Shown one piece after another: positions 7,853 to 16,578 of a DNA stretch of 41,034 bases. The notes beneath the pieces are model-generated. The model saw nothing but the letters and a program-made list of their open reading frames with translations. It did not search any database and was not told the origin of the DNA. The DNA is from Saprospiraceae bacterium (lineage in GTDB: Bacteria; Bacteroidota; Bacteroidia; Chitinophagales; Saprospiraceae): contig JAHDHH010000038.1 in assembly GCA_020631405.1 (NCBI GenBank), positions 1 through 41,034 on the forward strand. The letters are read 5' to 3'. Numbering within the stretch: the stretch's first letter is position 1; every line of letters begins with the position of its first letter. The translations under genes and the position numbers were made by a program.

Positions 7853-8602
7853 ATGGCACTACATACGGAGTTGAAGGCACAGGGCGATTTTCTATTCAAA
7901 CATAGAAGCTACTTGCCAGTTGGTATTATCATTATTGGGATTATGGTGTTCTTGAATAGCTTGAGTTACTTCCCTAATATTAATTCAAATCAATTTAGTA
8001 ATGTCCAAATAGTAAGCTTATGTATAAGCCTGTTTGGCTTGTTAATCAGATGTTTCACGATTGGATATTCAGCAGATAATACATCAGGTCGTAATACTAA
8101 AGAGGGGCAAATAGCATGTACAGTCAATAGGACTGGCATCTACTCAGTGGTCAGACATCCCTTGTATGTTGGCAACTTTTTCATGTGGTTAGGGTTTGCT
8201 TGTCTGTCGTTCAACCTATGGTTTATAGTGGCTTTTGTTCTATTCTATTGGCTCTACTACGAAAGAATCATGTATGCTGAAGAAAGCTTTTTGATACAGA
8301 CTTATGGAAAAGATTACACTGATTGGTCAAAAGATACCCCTGCTTTTATTCCAAAATTCACAAAATATACAGCATCAAAATTGTCTTTTAGTTGGATTAA
8401 GATTATCAGGCAAGAGAAGGCTGGTATTCTCAATCTTTGCCTTGTCTATTTTTTATTTAATTGTATTGGACAAGTCTATACATATGGGACAGTTGGACTT
8501 AATGATAATTATTGGTTTTACTTACTGCTAATTGGTCTAGCTTGGTATATCATTATCAAACTTTTACAAAAGAGCACTGACCTACTTTCCAATGATCGAT
8601 GA
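7853..8602 (+). CDS. Isoprenylcysteine-carboxylmethyltransferase-type membrane methyltransferase
   Basis: A 249-residue integral membrane protein with about five or six hydrophobic segments. The first is around residues 21-40; two lie at the C-terminus after residue 190. The signature of the ICMT/phospholipid methyltransferase family is clear: GIYSVVRHPLYVGNFFMW (R101, H102), then YYERIMYAEESFLIQTYGKDYTDW. Such enzymes bind S-adenosylmethionine at the membrane face and methylate lipids or other small hydrophobic acceptors. Prokaryotes lack the prenylated-protein substrate of eukaryotic ICMT, so the acceptor is unknown. The C-terminal two-helix extension after residue 190 is longer than in minimal family members. 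It has its own promoter and ends in a possible hairpin. Confidence 0.82.
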   Translation: MALHTELKAQGDFLFKHRSYLPVGIIIIGIMVFLNSLSYFPNINSNQFSNVQIVSLCISLFGLLIRCFTIGYSADNTSGRNTKEGQIACTVNRTGIYSVVRHPLYVGNFFMWLGFACLSFNLWFIVAFVLFYWLYYERIMYAEESFLIQTYGKDYTDWSKDTPAFIPKFTKYTASKLSFSWIKIIRQEKAGILNLCLVYFLFNCIGQVYTYGTVGLNDNYWFYLLLIGLAWYIIIKLLQKSTDLLSNDR

Positions 8603-8626
8603 TATAGGTTTATAAGACACCTATAT
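8602..8626 (+). terminator. Inverted repeat after the methyltransferase, possible terminator
   Basis: ATATAGGT (8602-8609) and ACCTATAT (8619-8626) are perfect 8-base arms around a 9-base loop, starting on the last base of the methyltransferase stop codon. There is no T-run after the stem, so it may be a weak terminator, an mRNA-stabilising hairpin or an operator for the next gene. Confidence 0.4.
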
Positions 8627-8667
8627 GGATACCATTACAATGCCTATATTAGAGCAAAGATCTTCCT

Positions 8668-11151
8668 ATGCGAATTATACTGTGTCTCTCTATAGCAATT
8701 CTTTTAACCGCCGGGTGCCAGCAGTTACCACCTGAAGCCAAAGAAAATACAAGTGTAGTTGATGAAAAATTTCCGGAGTTAGCATTTCTTCAAGCAAGAC
8801 TTTGGCCAGAGGTGTCTTTTGATAAGGCAGCCTATCTTGATGCCGTAACCCAGGCTAAAGAAGAATCTGTTGTATTTAGATCGTCAGGATCGTGGGAAAC
8901 CCAAGGGCCAGGCAATATCAGTGGTAGGGTATCTACTATCGAAATTGATTCTAAGGGAAGTATCTACCTAGGCTATTCTAAGAGTGGGATATTTAAATCA
9001 GTTGACAATGGTCTCACCTTTGAATCATTGATCGATGACCAGCCATTTCAAACTGTATCAGACATAGAAGTCGACCCCACGAATGATGATGTCATCTATG
9101 TCGGCACAGGTGATGTGGATATCTCAATCATGTACGGTATTGGAAATGGGGTACTAAAGTCTGTCGATGGAGGAAGTACCTGGACTAATATTGGCCTTAC
9201 AGAGGGGAGTATTATCTCAAGAGTCCATGTCGATGCCAATAATCCCAATATTGTCTACGCAGCTGCAATGGGAAATCCAAGTAAAAAATCTATACACAGA
9301 GGCGTCTATAAGAGTATAGATAATGGAGAGAATTGGACACAAGTACTCCACGTTAATGATTCAACAGGTATTCAAGATTTGTTGGTTAGTCCTGATAATT
9401 CAGATGTGCTTTACGCTACTGGTTGGAATCGGCTAAGGTCTAATACATCATCGACAGTTACTGGCCCTGATGCTCGTATCTATCGATCGTTAGATGGTGG
9501 GATGACTTGGGATACCTTAACTAATAATTTGCCAACTGGTAATTTTTCAAGAGTTGGCTTAGCTATGTCAGGGAGCAACTCAGATGTGATATTTGCCAAT
9601 GTTTCTACCACTACTACTTTTGTCAGTATGCATAAGTCCTATGATAGGGGTGATACTTGGGAGACAATTGCCTTCAATGGAGAAAATGGACTTGACCCCA
9701 ATAGCCATGGGGGATTTGCTTGGTTTTTTGGCCAGATGAGGGTCAATCCGAATAATGATGACGATATTTTTTTATTAGGTGTGACCCTATGGAGGACACT
9801 CAATGGAGGCCTCAGTTGGGAAAATGTAACTAACGGAATACATGTTGATCATCACGACTTAGTGTTTGATCAGGATAAGATTTTTGTTGGAAATGATGGA
9901 GGTGCCTATTGGTCAGAAGACCTATCAACTAATTGGAATGATCTAGACTTCAATCCAACAGGCCTACTATACAAGGTTGGCTATAATCCTCATGAACCTG
10001 ACCTCTATTATGGAGGAGCACAAGACAACGGAACATATCGAGGTAGTGCTGACAACATCAATGGGTGGATTAGATATGCAGGTGGTGATGGGTTTCAACC
10101 AGCCTTCCATCCAACTAATCCAGAAATCTACTTTACAGAATCTCAGAATGGGTATATCAGTATGAACCACCCTAATGGAGACTATCCCTTGACGTTTGAT
10201 ATGGATGGAAGATTCTTTTGGGATACTCCATACTTCATCAGTGAGTCTAATCCTAGTATGATTATTACAGCTTCTGATAGAGTATTTGCGTCAGTCATTG
10301 ATGAGGTAGAAGGTACTGCTATGACTTTGCAACTTAGTGACCAACTGACAGAGCCTGATTCGCCATGGTTTGCACATTCGATTTCTACTGTCCACCAATC
10401 GCCGCTCAATGGCAGCATACTCTATGCTGGAACTACTGACGGCTTAGTTTGGAGAAGTTTGGACTTTGGGATAACATGGAGTCAGATTATGAATGGTCTT
10501 CCAAGAAGATTCGTTTCTAAAATCCATGCTTCCCCATATTTGGAAGGTGGAGTCTTTGTCACATTTACAGGATATAGAGATGGAGAATATGTGCCACACG
10601 TTTTCAAGTCAACTGACAATGGGGACTCTTGGGAAGATATAAGCAGTAACTTACCACAGTTTGCGGTTAATGATATTTATGCTTTTCCGACCTTGGATGA
10701 TGAGGTGCTGTTTGTTGCAACAGATGGCGGAGTGTACTTCACTGAAGATAGTGGCAGTAATTGGGATAGACTTGGAGACAATATGCCAATCATACCAGTC
10801 TGGGACCTGGATTACAATGTGGCAAAGAATGAGTTGATCGCAGGTACTTTTGCTAGATCTATTCAGTCATTTGACCTTGGTCAAGTGGAAATTGGCTCAG
10901 TAAGTCAACTAGCTGAAGTGACAGAGCAAGTCAGCTTTGAGGTATTCCCGACACTAGCTACTAATCAACTCTCAATACTTACCAACCTTAAAGGACCTCT
11001 CGACTTCATTATTACATCAAGTTTTGGAACTCAAGTATCTCAAGGGACTACTGAAGGAAAGATTACTGTTGACCACCTTCCTAGTGGCAGTTACTACTGT
11101 TCTGTTTTGGTGAATGATAGACTATTTTCAAAGCTATTTATGATAGAATAA
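8668..11151 (+). CDS. Secreted Asp-box (BNR/sortilin-like) propeller protein with T9SS tail
   Basis: An 827-residue exported protein. Residues 1-17 form a signal peptide with a lipobox-like end (LLTAGC, C17). Most of the rest is beta-propeller repeats with Asp-box motifs of the SxDxGxTW type: SVDNGLTF, SVDGGSTW, SIDNGENW, SLDGGMTW, SYDRGDTW, TLNGGLSW, SLDFGITW, STDNGDSW and TEDSGSNW. This pattern is that of sortilin/VPS10 and BNR glycosidase-like propellers. About the last 75 residues (VSFEVFPTLATNQLSIL to SKLFMIE) resemble a T9SS type A sorting domain. No catalytic residues can be assigned, so the role may be binding rather than hydrolysis. A lipobox together with a T9SS tail is unusual. It converges on the glycosylase gene with a 14-base gap. 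Confidence 0.8.
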   Translation: MRIILCLSIAILLTAGCQQLPPEAKENTSVVDEKFPELAFLQARLWPEVSFDKAAYLDAVTQAKEESVVFRSSGSWETQGPGNISGRVSTIEIDSKGSIYLGYSKSGIFKSVDNGLTFESLIDDQPFQTVSDIEVDPTNDDVIYVGTGDVDISIMYGIGNGVLKSVDGGSTWTNIGLTEGSIISRVHVDANNPNIVYAAAMGNPSKKSIHRGVYKSIDNGENWTQVLHVNDSTGIQDLLVSPDNSDVLYATGWNRLRSNTSSTVTGPDARIYRSLDGGMTWDTLTNNLPTGNFSRVGLAMSGSNSDVIFANVSTTTTFVSMHKSYDRGDTWETIAFNGENGLDPNSHGGFAWFFGQMRVNPNNDDDIFLLGVTLWRTLNGGLSWENVTNGIHVDHHDLVFDQDKIFVGNDGGAYWSEDLSTNWNDLDFNPTGLLYKVGYNPHEPDLYYGGAQDNGTYRGSADNINGWIRYAGGDGFQPAFHPTNPEIYFTESQNGYISMNHPNGDYPLTFDMDGRFFWDTPYFISESNPSMIITASDRVFASVIDEVEGTAMTLQLSDQLTEPDSPWFAHSISTVHQSPLNGSILYAGTTDGLVWRSLDFGITWSQIMNGLPRRFVSKIHASPYLEGGVFVTFTGYRDGEYVPHVFKSTDNGDSWEDISSNLPQFAVNDIYAFPTLDDEVLFVATDGGVYFTEDSGSNWDRLGDNMPIIPVWDLDYNVAKNELIAGTFARSIQSFDLGQVEIGSVSQLAEVTEQVSFEVFPTLATNQLSILTNLKGPLDFIITSSFGTQVSQGTTEGKITVDHLPSGSYYCSVLVNDRLFSKLFMIE

Positions 11152-11165
11152 TCGTCTAGTTAACC

Positions 11166-11720
11166 TTAGTCAGGATTGCTTGCCCACATTGGTCGTTTGG
11201 CTAAGACAATAGGGTAGATTGGACATGACTCGTGGTGAGCTCCTTTCAAGTATCCAGTACTCATTAGGAACTCATTGGTGATTTCTCCACCTGTAAATTT
11301 GAAAGTCTTTTTGAAGAGCTTGACCCATTCTGCCTTACTGAGTGGATGATTAGCGTCTAACCAAGCTTTAAATGAGCCGTAGCTGTTTTGAAGTTGAAGA
11401 ATCTGTTGAGCATTATGGATGGCGGCATTGACTTTGAGTATGTTTCTAATAATTCCTGCATCTGATAGAAGCCGTGCTCGATCTGTCCCAGTGTAGTTAG
11501 CCACAGAAGTAATGGAAAAATTTGAGTAAGCTTTTTTAAAATTTTCTTTCTTGTTGAGGATGGTGTTCCATGAGAGTCCAGCTTGATTGATTTCTAGAAT
11601 TAGTCTACCGAATAACTGGTCGTCATCTAGGATAGGGAACCCATATTCTGTGTTATGATAGACACTATGGACATTTGATTCTTCTTGAGCATTAGCAAAT
11701 TTGCAGTAGGTATTTTCCAT
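11166..11720 (-). CDS. tag: DNA-3-methyladenine glycosylase I
   Basis: A 184-residue Tag-family glycosylase that removes 3-methyladenine from alkylated DNA and starts base excision repair. It matches E. coli Tag over nearly its full length: an N-terminal C6 and an early histidine in YHNTEYG, EINQAGLSWNTIL (the glutamate of the active pocket), DAGIIRN, FKFTGGEI, and the closing zinc motif GAHHESC. The zinc staple of Cys, His, His and Cys therefore appears complete. The gene is single, on the minus strand, converging with the propeller protein and diverging from the AAA-like gene. A -7-like TAACTTTA (plus-strand 11728-11735, read on the minus strand) ends seven bases before the ATG; I found no matching -33 box. 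Confidence 0.92.
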   Translation of the reverse strand: MENTYCKFANAQEESNVHSVYHNTEYGFPILDDDQLFGRLILEINQAGLSWNTILNKKENFKKAYSNFSITSVANYTGTDRARLLSDAGIIRNILKVNAAIHNAQQILQLQNSYGSFKAWLDANHPLSKAEWVKLFKKTFKFTGGEITNEFLMSTGYLKGAHHESCPIYPIVLAKRPMWASNPD

Positions 11721-11840
11721 GATGCCCTAAAGTTAATAAATCACTTTGCTATATTCGTATCAGCAAATTGAACCATATGTATTTGATATAGCGTTAAGGA
11801 TGCTATACAAGCAACATTTTAATTAGACTTGGAGTCAAGC

Positions 11841-14123
11841 ATGACAGAATCAGCACAGGTACTGAAAACCAAATGTAGAGCAATAGTAGATATTCATGCA
11901 ACGCCTGCTGTTTCCAACAAGAACCAGCAAGAGTTGTTTTTAGAAGCTATTGCTATTGGTAAGGGTATTCTTACAGATAGTCACTATACCAATCAAGACA
12001 TACTATCAGCATACAAGCTACAATGTCTCGAATACGATTGGGCTGACGAACTCAAACACTATTGTATCTTGCTAAGGGACGTGTTTTTCAGAACATTTAA
12101 GTCAAATTTTGTTCCTGGAGCCTTGGGAGACTTGTCGTTGATTTCCAAAACACTTGAAAGTGCATCAAGTAGTATGATTAATACTCTTGGTCAAATCGAA
12201 CATATAGAAAACATTGATAATACATTAGCTCAAGTTAGAGAGCATCAGTATTCGCCTGCAGACACTATATTAGTTCAGATTAGCAAGATAGAAGAGCAAA
12301 TTGCCTTTATCTCTGAAGTGACTGGGTCGCTTAAAGGTATAGAGCGAGACATTCTGTTTTATAAGACAGAGCTTAGCAATTGCTATGACGATAATCTTAA
12401 GTCTATTGCAATAGTCAAGTCAGTAGTTGAGGAAGTCAGGTCAAGTGTCAAAGGCTTAACCGAAGACAAGCAGGTCGAACTGCTTTCAGACAGCATACAG
12501 ACGATAGAGCAAGCCTATGTGGCGATTGATGAGTTAAGAGTAGATTCTGATATTAACGACAAGCACTTCTTGTCAGAGGCAGCGCTAAATGTGCCAGTTG
12601 ATCTCAATGAAGGGAACCTAGTGACGAAGCAGATTGACTTTAATAAACAGGTAAATACTTGGGTAGAATCTGAGATATTTCCAGATTTGATGGAAATAGA
12701 CGGGGAGCTACAACAACTTGAATACTCCGCCTTACTTAAGTTGGTTAATCTAAAAAATAGACTTGCAGTTATCCAGAGCAACCCTGAGCTCATTGAAGAA
12801 GTCAGCGAAGTGCAATTCGAAAAGCCGCTCAAAGCAATCCTTACTGATGCTGATGTCCTCCTACAAAAGATCACAGAAAAAAGCTCAACAGCCGTTGAGA
12901 AAATCAATAGTAATCTCAATGCACAGAAGGTGTTTGATAAGGAGCAATTCTACTTAACATCACCAGCTAGGGTCCTCATCAGCGACTATCAAAAGGAAGG
13001 AAATAGATGGTTCAATAGTCTGCCAATACAACGTGTCAAGACATGGTACAATACCTTTTTTGATACTTATATAGCAGCAGGTGAGGAAGGTATAACGATT
13101 GAAAATAAACATGTCAAACTTATTGACTTCATCAAGGCGAAGTCCTTGCAAGGCATTGATAAATTTTCTCATTCACTCTTCCTGAATAAGGGATACTTGG
13201 GACAGACTTTTTATCAGCCAAGAAGCAAGTTTCAGTTGCTCTTTTCCAAGGTAATAGCTAATTGGCAGGAAGGTTTCGCTGCATCCATGTTGATCCATGG
13301 TAAGAGATTGTCTGGAAGATCGACAATTATTGAAGCATTGCCAACTAATTATAACAAACTTGAGTACATAGAGCTCAAACCCAATACAGAAGTTACTTAT
13401 CACGGATACAAGATAGACCTAGGTGTCAGCTTTGTCGACATATTCAAGGCATTAGATAAGTATACCTTAGGCGAGAGGATCATTGTTACTATTGATGATC
13501 TAGAGTCTTGGAAGAGTGATGAGGTGGCATTCTTGCCTATTATCAAGTCATTGTTGCAAATCATCTCTCGTAATCAAAAGAGGTATTGTTTTATTGTGGT
13601 TACTAACAACCTAATGAAACAAGAACTGGATGGCGCATTAGACTTTAGTAATGGATTCTCTAGCATATTTGATAGTTCTGAAACTCCAGTAGAGGATATT
13701 GTGAGCATAGTAGAGACAAGGGCAGATGCTTCTACCAAGGAATCAGATAATCCTGAACAAACGGATAAATCATGGATTGCCAGTATAGCAAAGAAACAGC
13801 AAAGAAATATAGGTGCCTCATTGATCGAGTACACTAGGAAGAACAAAGGCGAGAAACGTTTAGATAGTTTCTTGTTTAACAAGTTCATCCAAGAGCACAG
13901 ACAAGTATTAGAATTTGTCATCAAATGGGGTAGTATATCCGAAAGTGAAATCTCTAATTATAAAAATCCGAAATTGATAGAAGTAATCAATGCGTCAGTA
14001 AGACAATTAGTTAGTATGAAGATCTTAGAGAGACAAGTTGATAACTCATTGGTGATTCCCCTCTACTTACTTGATGAGGTAGAACACAGTTTAGATCAGT
14101 ACTCACCTTTAAACCCTCATTGA
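11841..14123 (+). CDS. Large coiled-coil protein with AAA-like domain and degenerate P-loop
   Basis: A 760-residue protein of no family I can name. Residues 1-470 are mostly helical, with long stretches of likely coiled coil (for example 90-210 and 255-350). Then comes an ATPase-like region: SMLIHGKRLSGRST (487-495, the GxxxxGK[ST] position carrying Arg instead of Lys), a Walker-B-like IIVTIDDLES (D552, D553, E555), and a sensor-1-like RYCFIVVTNN. The C-terminus (about 670-755) looks like a winged-helix or lid domain. No signal peptide or membrane segment is visible. It sits one base upstream of an MscS-type channel gene and near an antiporter, so it is probably a cytoplasmic regulator or scaffold of these membrane proteins. 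I chose ATG 11841; a TTG at 11829 is in frame. Whether it binds or hydrolyses ATP is uncertain. Confidence 0.7.
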   Translation: MTESAQVLKTKCRAIVDIHATPAVSNKNQQELFLEAIAIGKGILTDSHYTNQDILSAYKLQCLEYDWADELKHYCILLRDVFFRTFKSNFVPGALGDLSLISKTLESASSSMINTLGQIEHIENIDNTLAQVREHQYSPADTILVQISKIEEQIAFISEVTGSLKGIERDILFYKTELSNCYDDNLKSIAIVKSVVEEVRSSVKGLTEDKQVELLSDSIQTIEQAYVAIDELRVDSDINDKHFLSEAALNVPVDLNEGNLVTKQIDFNKQVNTWVESEIFPDLMEIDGELQQLEYSALLKLVNLKNRLAVIQSNPELIEEVSEVQFEKPLKAILTDADVLLQKITEKSSTAVEKINSNLNAQKVFDKEQFYLTSPARVLISDYQKEGNRWFNSLPIQRVKTWYNTFFDTYIAAGEEGITIENKHVKLIDFIKAKSLQGIDKFSHSLFLNKGYLGQTFYQPRSKFQLLFSKVIANWQEGFAASMLIHGKRLSGRSTIIEALPTNYNKLEYIELKPNTEVTYHGYKIDLGVSFVDIFKALDKYTLGERIIVTIDDLESWKSDEVAFLPIIKSLLQIISRNQKRYCFIVVTNNLMKQELDGALDFSNGFSSIFDSSETPVEDIVSIVETRADASTKESDNPEQTDKSWIASIAKKQQRNIGASLIEYTRKNKGEKRLDSFLFNKFIQEHRQVLEFVIKWGSISESEISNYKNPKLIEVINASVRQLVSMKILERQVDNSLVIPLYLLDEVEHSLDQYSPLNPH

Positions 14124-14124
14124 T

Positions 14125-14841
14125 ATGTACTCAGAACCAATAAATAATATGTCATTTGGCGGATTAGTGTTTGCAGTCATTGTAGCGGGACTCATCTGGT
14201 TTACATATCTCTTTTTTATTAGAAGAGTGCTTAAAAATCTGGTTAGAAAGAGGGGAGCAGAGGGTTTCGATTATACCTTCATCATGGTAGAAAGAATATT
14301 ACTATTAGCGACTGCTGCAATCGTAATAGGTTTATTCATTATGATTAATCCATTCGTTAATTCTGTTCTTGCCCTACTAGGAATTGGCATAATGTACAGA
14401 TCATTATCTAACCTTGCCCAAGGAATAGGTTTTATTTCTGAGCTCAAACTCGAAGAGGGAAAATCAATTCGCATAGGAAACTTACAAGGCATTATCAGTA
14501 AGCTGGGTTGGACTGGGCTATTTATCAACGCAAAGCAAGAGTTAGCATTTGTGAGTTATGAACAGATGCGAGAAGCTCAAGTGAATTACTCAACGACAGA
14601 AGTACCAATAGTAGCAGCCCTGTATTGTAAGGCTCTAGACAAAGAAAGTAATCATCAAAAAGATATTGACAATATAGAATCAATCATTTTTCAGTTTCCT
14701 TTAAAAATAAACCAACACCCAGTCAGAGTACGAGGAAATGGAAAACAAATCATAGCAGAGGTAGCATTGAAAAATAGCACCCACCTCGATAGCTTGATGT
14801 ATCAATTAAGCCAGAATGGCTACACCGTAAAACAAAAATAA
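14125..14841 (+). CDS. Short MscS-type mechanosensitive channel protein
   Basis: A 238-residue membrane protein. Three hydrophobic segments at roughly residues 10-31, 50-72 and 73-100 are followed by a soluble domain. The third segment contains SLSNLAQG (93-100), which closely matches the pore helix of E. coli MscS (SLSNLAAG), and the LEEGKSIRIGNLQGIISKLGW stretch fits the MscS beta domain. MscS proteins open under membrane tension and release solutes on osmotic downshock. The protein is somewhat shorter than E. coli MscS (286 aa). It starts one base after the AAA-like gene and is followed by an antiporter after six bases, so the three are almost certainly one transcript. Confidence 0.8.
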   Translation: MYSEPINNMSFGGLVFAVIVAGLIWFTYLFFIRRVLKNLVRKRGAEGFDYTFIMVERILLLATAAIVIGLFIMINPFVNSVLALLGIGIMYRSLSNLAQGIGFISELKLEEGKSIRIGNLQGIISKLGWTGLFINAKQELAFVSYEQMREAQVNYSTTEVPIVAALYCKALDKESNHQKDIDNIESIIFQFPLKINQHPVRVRGNGKQIIAEVALKNSTHLDSLMYQLSQNGYTVKQK

Positions 14842-14847
14842 AAAGAC

Positions 14848-16119
14848 ATGGATTTTTTAGGACCATATAACCTGATAATAGTCGCTTCGCTTATTTTGAT
14901 TATATCATTCTTCTTTGGAGAGTTCTCTAAGAAGACCAGCATTCCGTCAGTATTAATGCTCATTGTACTAGGTATTGTTATAAACATACTGATTAATATG
15001 TCAGGTATGCCTAGTATCAACTTCTTCCCAATATTGGAGGTGCTTGGAATCGTAGGGTTAATCATGATCGTATTAGAAGCCGCCTTGGAACTTAAGTTAG
15101 ATAAGGACAAGGTCAAACCCATTTCCAAGGCCTTGGGTATTGCCCTAGTCGGATTATTGCTCAGCACTTGGCTTACTGCAGAAGTGCTTAAGTATTTTAT
15201 AGAAGGGATGGATACACTGAAGGCCTGGATTTATGCAACACCTCTTTCAATACTTTCAAGCGCTATTATTATACCTAGCGTCATGGACTTAAGATCAGAT
15301 AAGAAGGAGTTCCATATTTACGAAAGTACTTTTTCAGATATTCTGGGCATCATACTCTTTTACTTCCTATTGAGCCAAGTCCACGCTGGTGATGCTAGCC
15401 ATGGCGGAGGCGGTGGAGTACTCAACTACTTCTTGACTATCTTGTTGACCATTGTGTTGTCTGTGATATTTAGCTATTTGATAGTTATTGTTTTCCAAAG
15501 GATAAAAAGTAATGTGAAGCTATTTCTACTTATTGCTGTCCTACTCTTGCTCTATGCCCTTGGTAAAAAGCTCCACTTATCATCACTAATAATTATCCTC
15601 ATATTTGGTCTCGTCATAGCGAATATGAAGTTATTCTTCTCAGGCACACTGAAGCATTTCTTGAATTACGAAGCAGCTCATGATATCTATCACGGTCTCC
15701 ATGTTATTACAATGGAAACTGCATTCGTAGTAAGGACGTTCTTTTTTGTCATTTTTGGTATTACGATATCATTTGATGCACTTGCAGATTGGAAGGTAGC
15801 TGGCATTAGTGTCATCTTACTTGGGATAATTTATGTAGTGAGGTTTATTATACTTAGAACCTCTGTGGGCAAGGATATAGTCCCACAATTGTATATTGCA
15901 CCTAGAGGCTTGATAACAGTATTGTTGTTTTATGCCATCCCAGCAGAAGTCGCTACTGAGAGTTTCAGTTCCGGGATATTACTTTACATCATCATCGGTA
16001 CTAGTTTGATTATGACTTTTTCAATGATCTATGATAAGCGACGAGCTAATCAAGCCATCAGAGGAGCAGAGTCTATCCCTGTGAACGAGGTGAAGTGGAA
16101 GTTGCCAGATGGTGAGTAG
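14848..16119 (+). CDS. CPA-type cation/proton antiporter
   Basis: A 423-residue membrane protein with about twelve hydrophobic segments in the monovalent cation/proton antiporter (CPA1/NhaP-like) pattern. Visible are ATPLSILSSAIIIPS in the region where family members have a TDPV motif, ESTFSDILGI (S163-D164) where many have ESLLND, FFFVIFGITISF, and YIAPRGLITVLLF for the PRG/arginine helix. The conserved transport aspartate (D164) is kept, but the preceding Asn is Ser. Such proteins exchange Na+ or K+ for H+ and control internal pH and ion content. Residues 388-423 form a short cytoplasmic tail without TrkA-N domains. It is the last gene of the unit with the AAA-like protein and MscS-type channel. 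Confidence 0.87.
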   Translation: MDFLGPYNLIIVASLILIISFFFGEFSKKTSIPSVLMLIVLGIVINILINMSGMPSINFFPILEVLGIVGLIMIVLEAALELKLDKDKVKPISKALGIALVGLLLSTWLTAEVLKYFIEGMDTLKAWIYATPLSILSSAIIIPSVMDLRSDKKEFHIYESTFSDILGIILFYFLLSQVHAGDASHGGGGGVLNYFLTILLTIVLSVIFSYLIVIVFQRIKSNVKLFLLIAVLLLLYALGKKLHLSSLIIILIFGLVIANMKLFFSGTLKHFLNYEAAHDIYHGLHVITMETAFVVRTFFFVIFGITISFDALADWKVAGISVILLGIIYVVRFIILRTSVGKDIVPQLYIAPRGLITVLLFYAIPAEVATESFSSGILLYIIIGTSLIMTFSMIYDKRRANQAIRGAESIPVNEVKWKLPDGE

Positions 16120-16347
16120 GTACGTTATCAATCAGTGACTTTTATTACTCTAATCTTTTAGCTTATATCTATTGTTTCTTTATTAGTTTTATATTGAGAT
16201 GTACAGCTATTTTTTTAAATGTGCATCTGTAGAAAGAGACTTAAATATTTCTTTTATTTAATAAGTGCCTTTTATTAACTATTAAAAATTTGAATTAGCT
16301 ACCCAAATATTATGCATTGTTGAATATGTTAAAATTGCATAAGTTGG

Positions 16348-16381
16348 ATTGCAGAATCTCCTTGCAATAAGAGTAACTTTG
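16348..16381 (+). promoter_or_regulatory. Bacteroidota-type promoter for the surface-protein operon
   Basis: TAACTTTG at 16374-16381 is an exact match to TAnnTTTG. ATTG at 16348-16351, 22 bases upstream, is a fair -33 box. Transcription would start about 190 bases before the ATG at 16579, giving an unusually long leader for this window. Confidence 0.5.
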
Positions 16382-16405
16382 TCTTGCTGATTACTTTATG
16401 GTGTG

Positions 16406-16451
16406 TAAAAATGAATGTTGTATTTCATTTTTAAAACACTAGTTATTTTTT
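16406..16451 (+). promoter_or_regulatory. Leader hairpin with following T-run, possible attenuator
   Basis: TAAAAATGAA (16406-16415) pairs perfectly with TTCATTTTTA (16424-16433) around an 8-base loop. GTG (16403-16405) can add to the stem with CAC (16437-16439) over a 3-base bulge. A T-rich run (TTATTTTTT, 16443-16451) follows. It lies between the likely promoter and the start codon of the next gene. The stem is AT-rich and weak, so an attenuator role is only a suggestion. Confidence 0.35.
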
Positions 16452-16578
16452 GTAAGATCCATAATTCCAACCTTGACGATCTACGGACGTTTCCTCAGAG
16501 TATTGTAAATATTCTAGTAAAGCACCTAGTGACCCATCTTAAGATCTATAATCTCACGTTTCTTAAAAAGACATTGTG

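Larger units (their letters stand above)
16120..16578 (+). other. Gene-free AT-rich leader region before the giant surface-protein operon
   Basis: No open frame in this 459-base stretch looks coding. It holds an imperfect inverted repeat (AGATGTACA 16197-16205 with TGTGCATCT 16220-16228, one G-U pair), a promoter candidate around 16348-16381, and a hairpin at 16406-16433 with a T-run after it. Together these suggest the end of the antiporter transcript and a long, possibly regulated leader for the following two genes. Confidence 0.6.

Noticed and set aside
12515..12919. 134-codon minus-strand open frame inside the AAA-like gene
   Set aside because: Antisense shadow of a real coding frame with low-complexity Ser/Leu composition.
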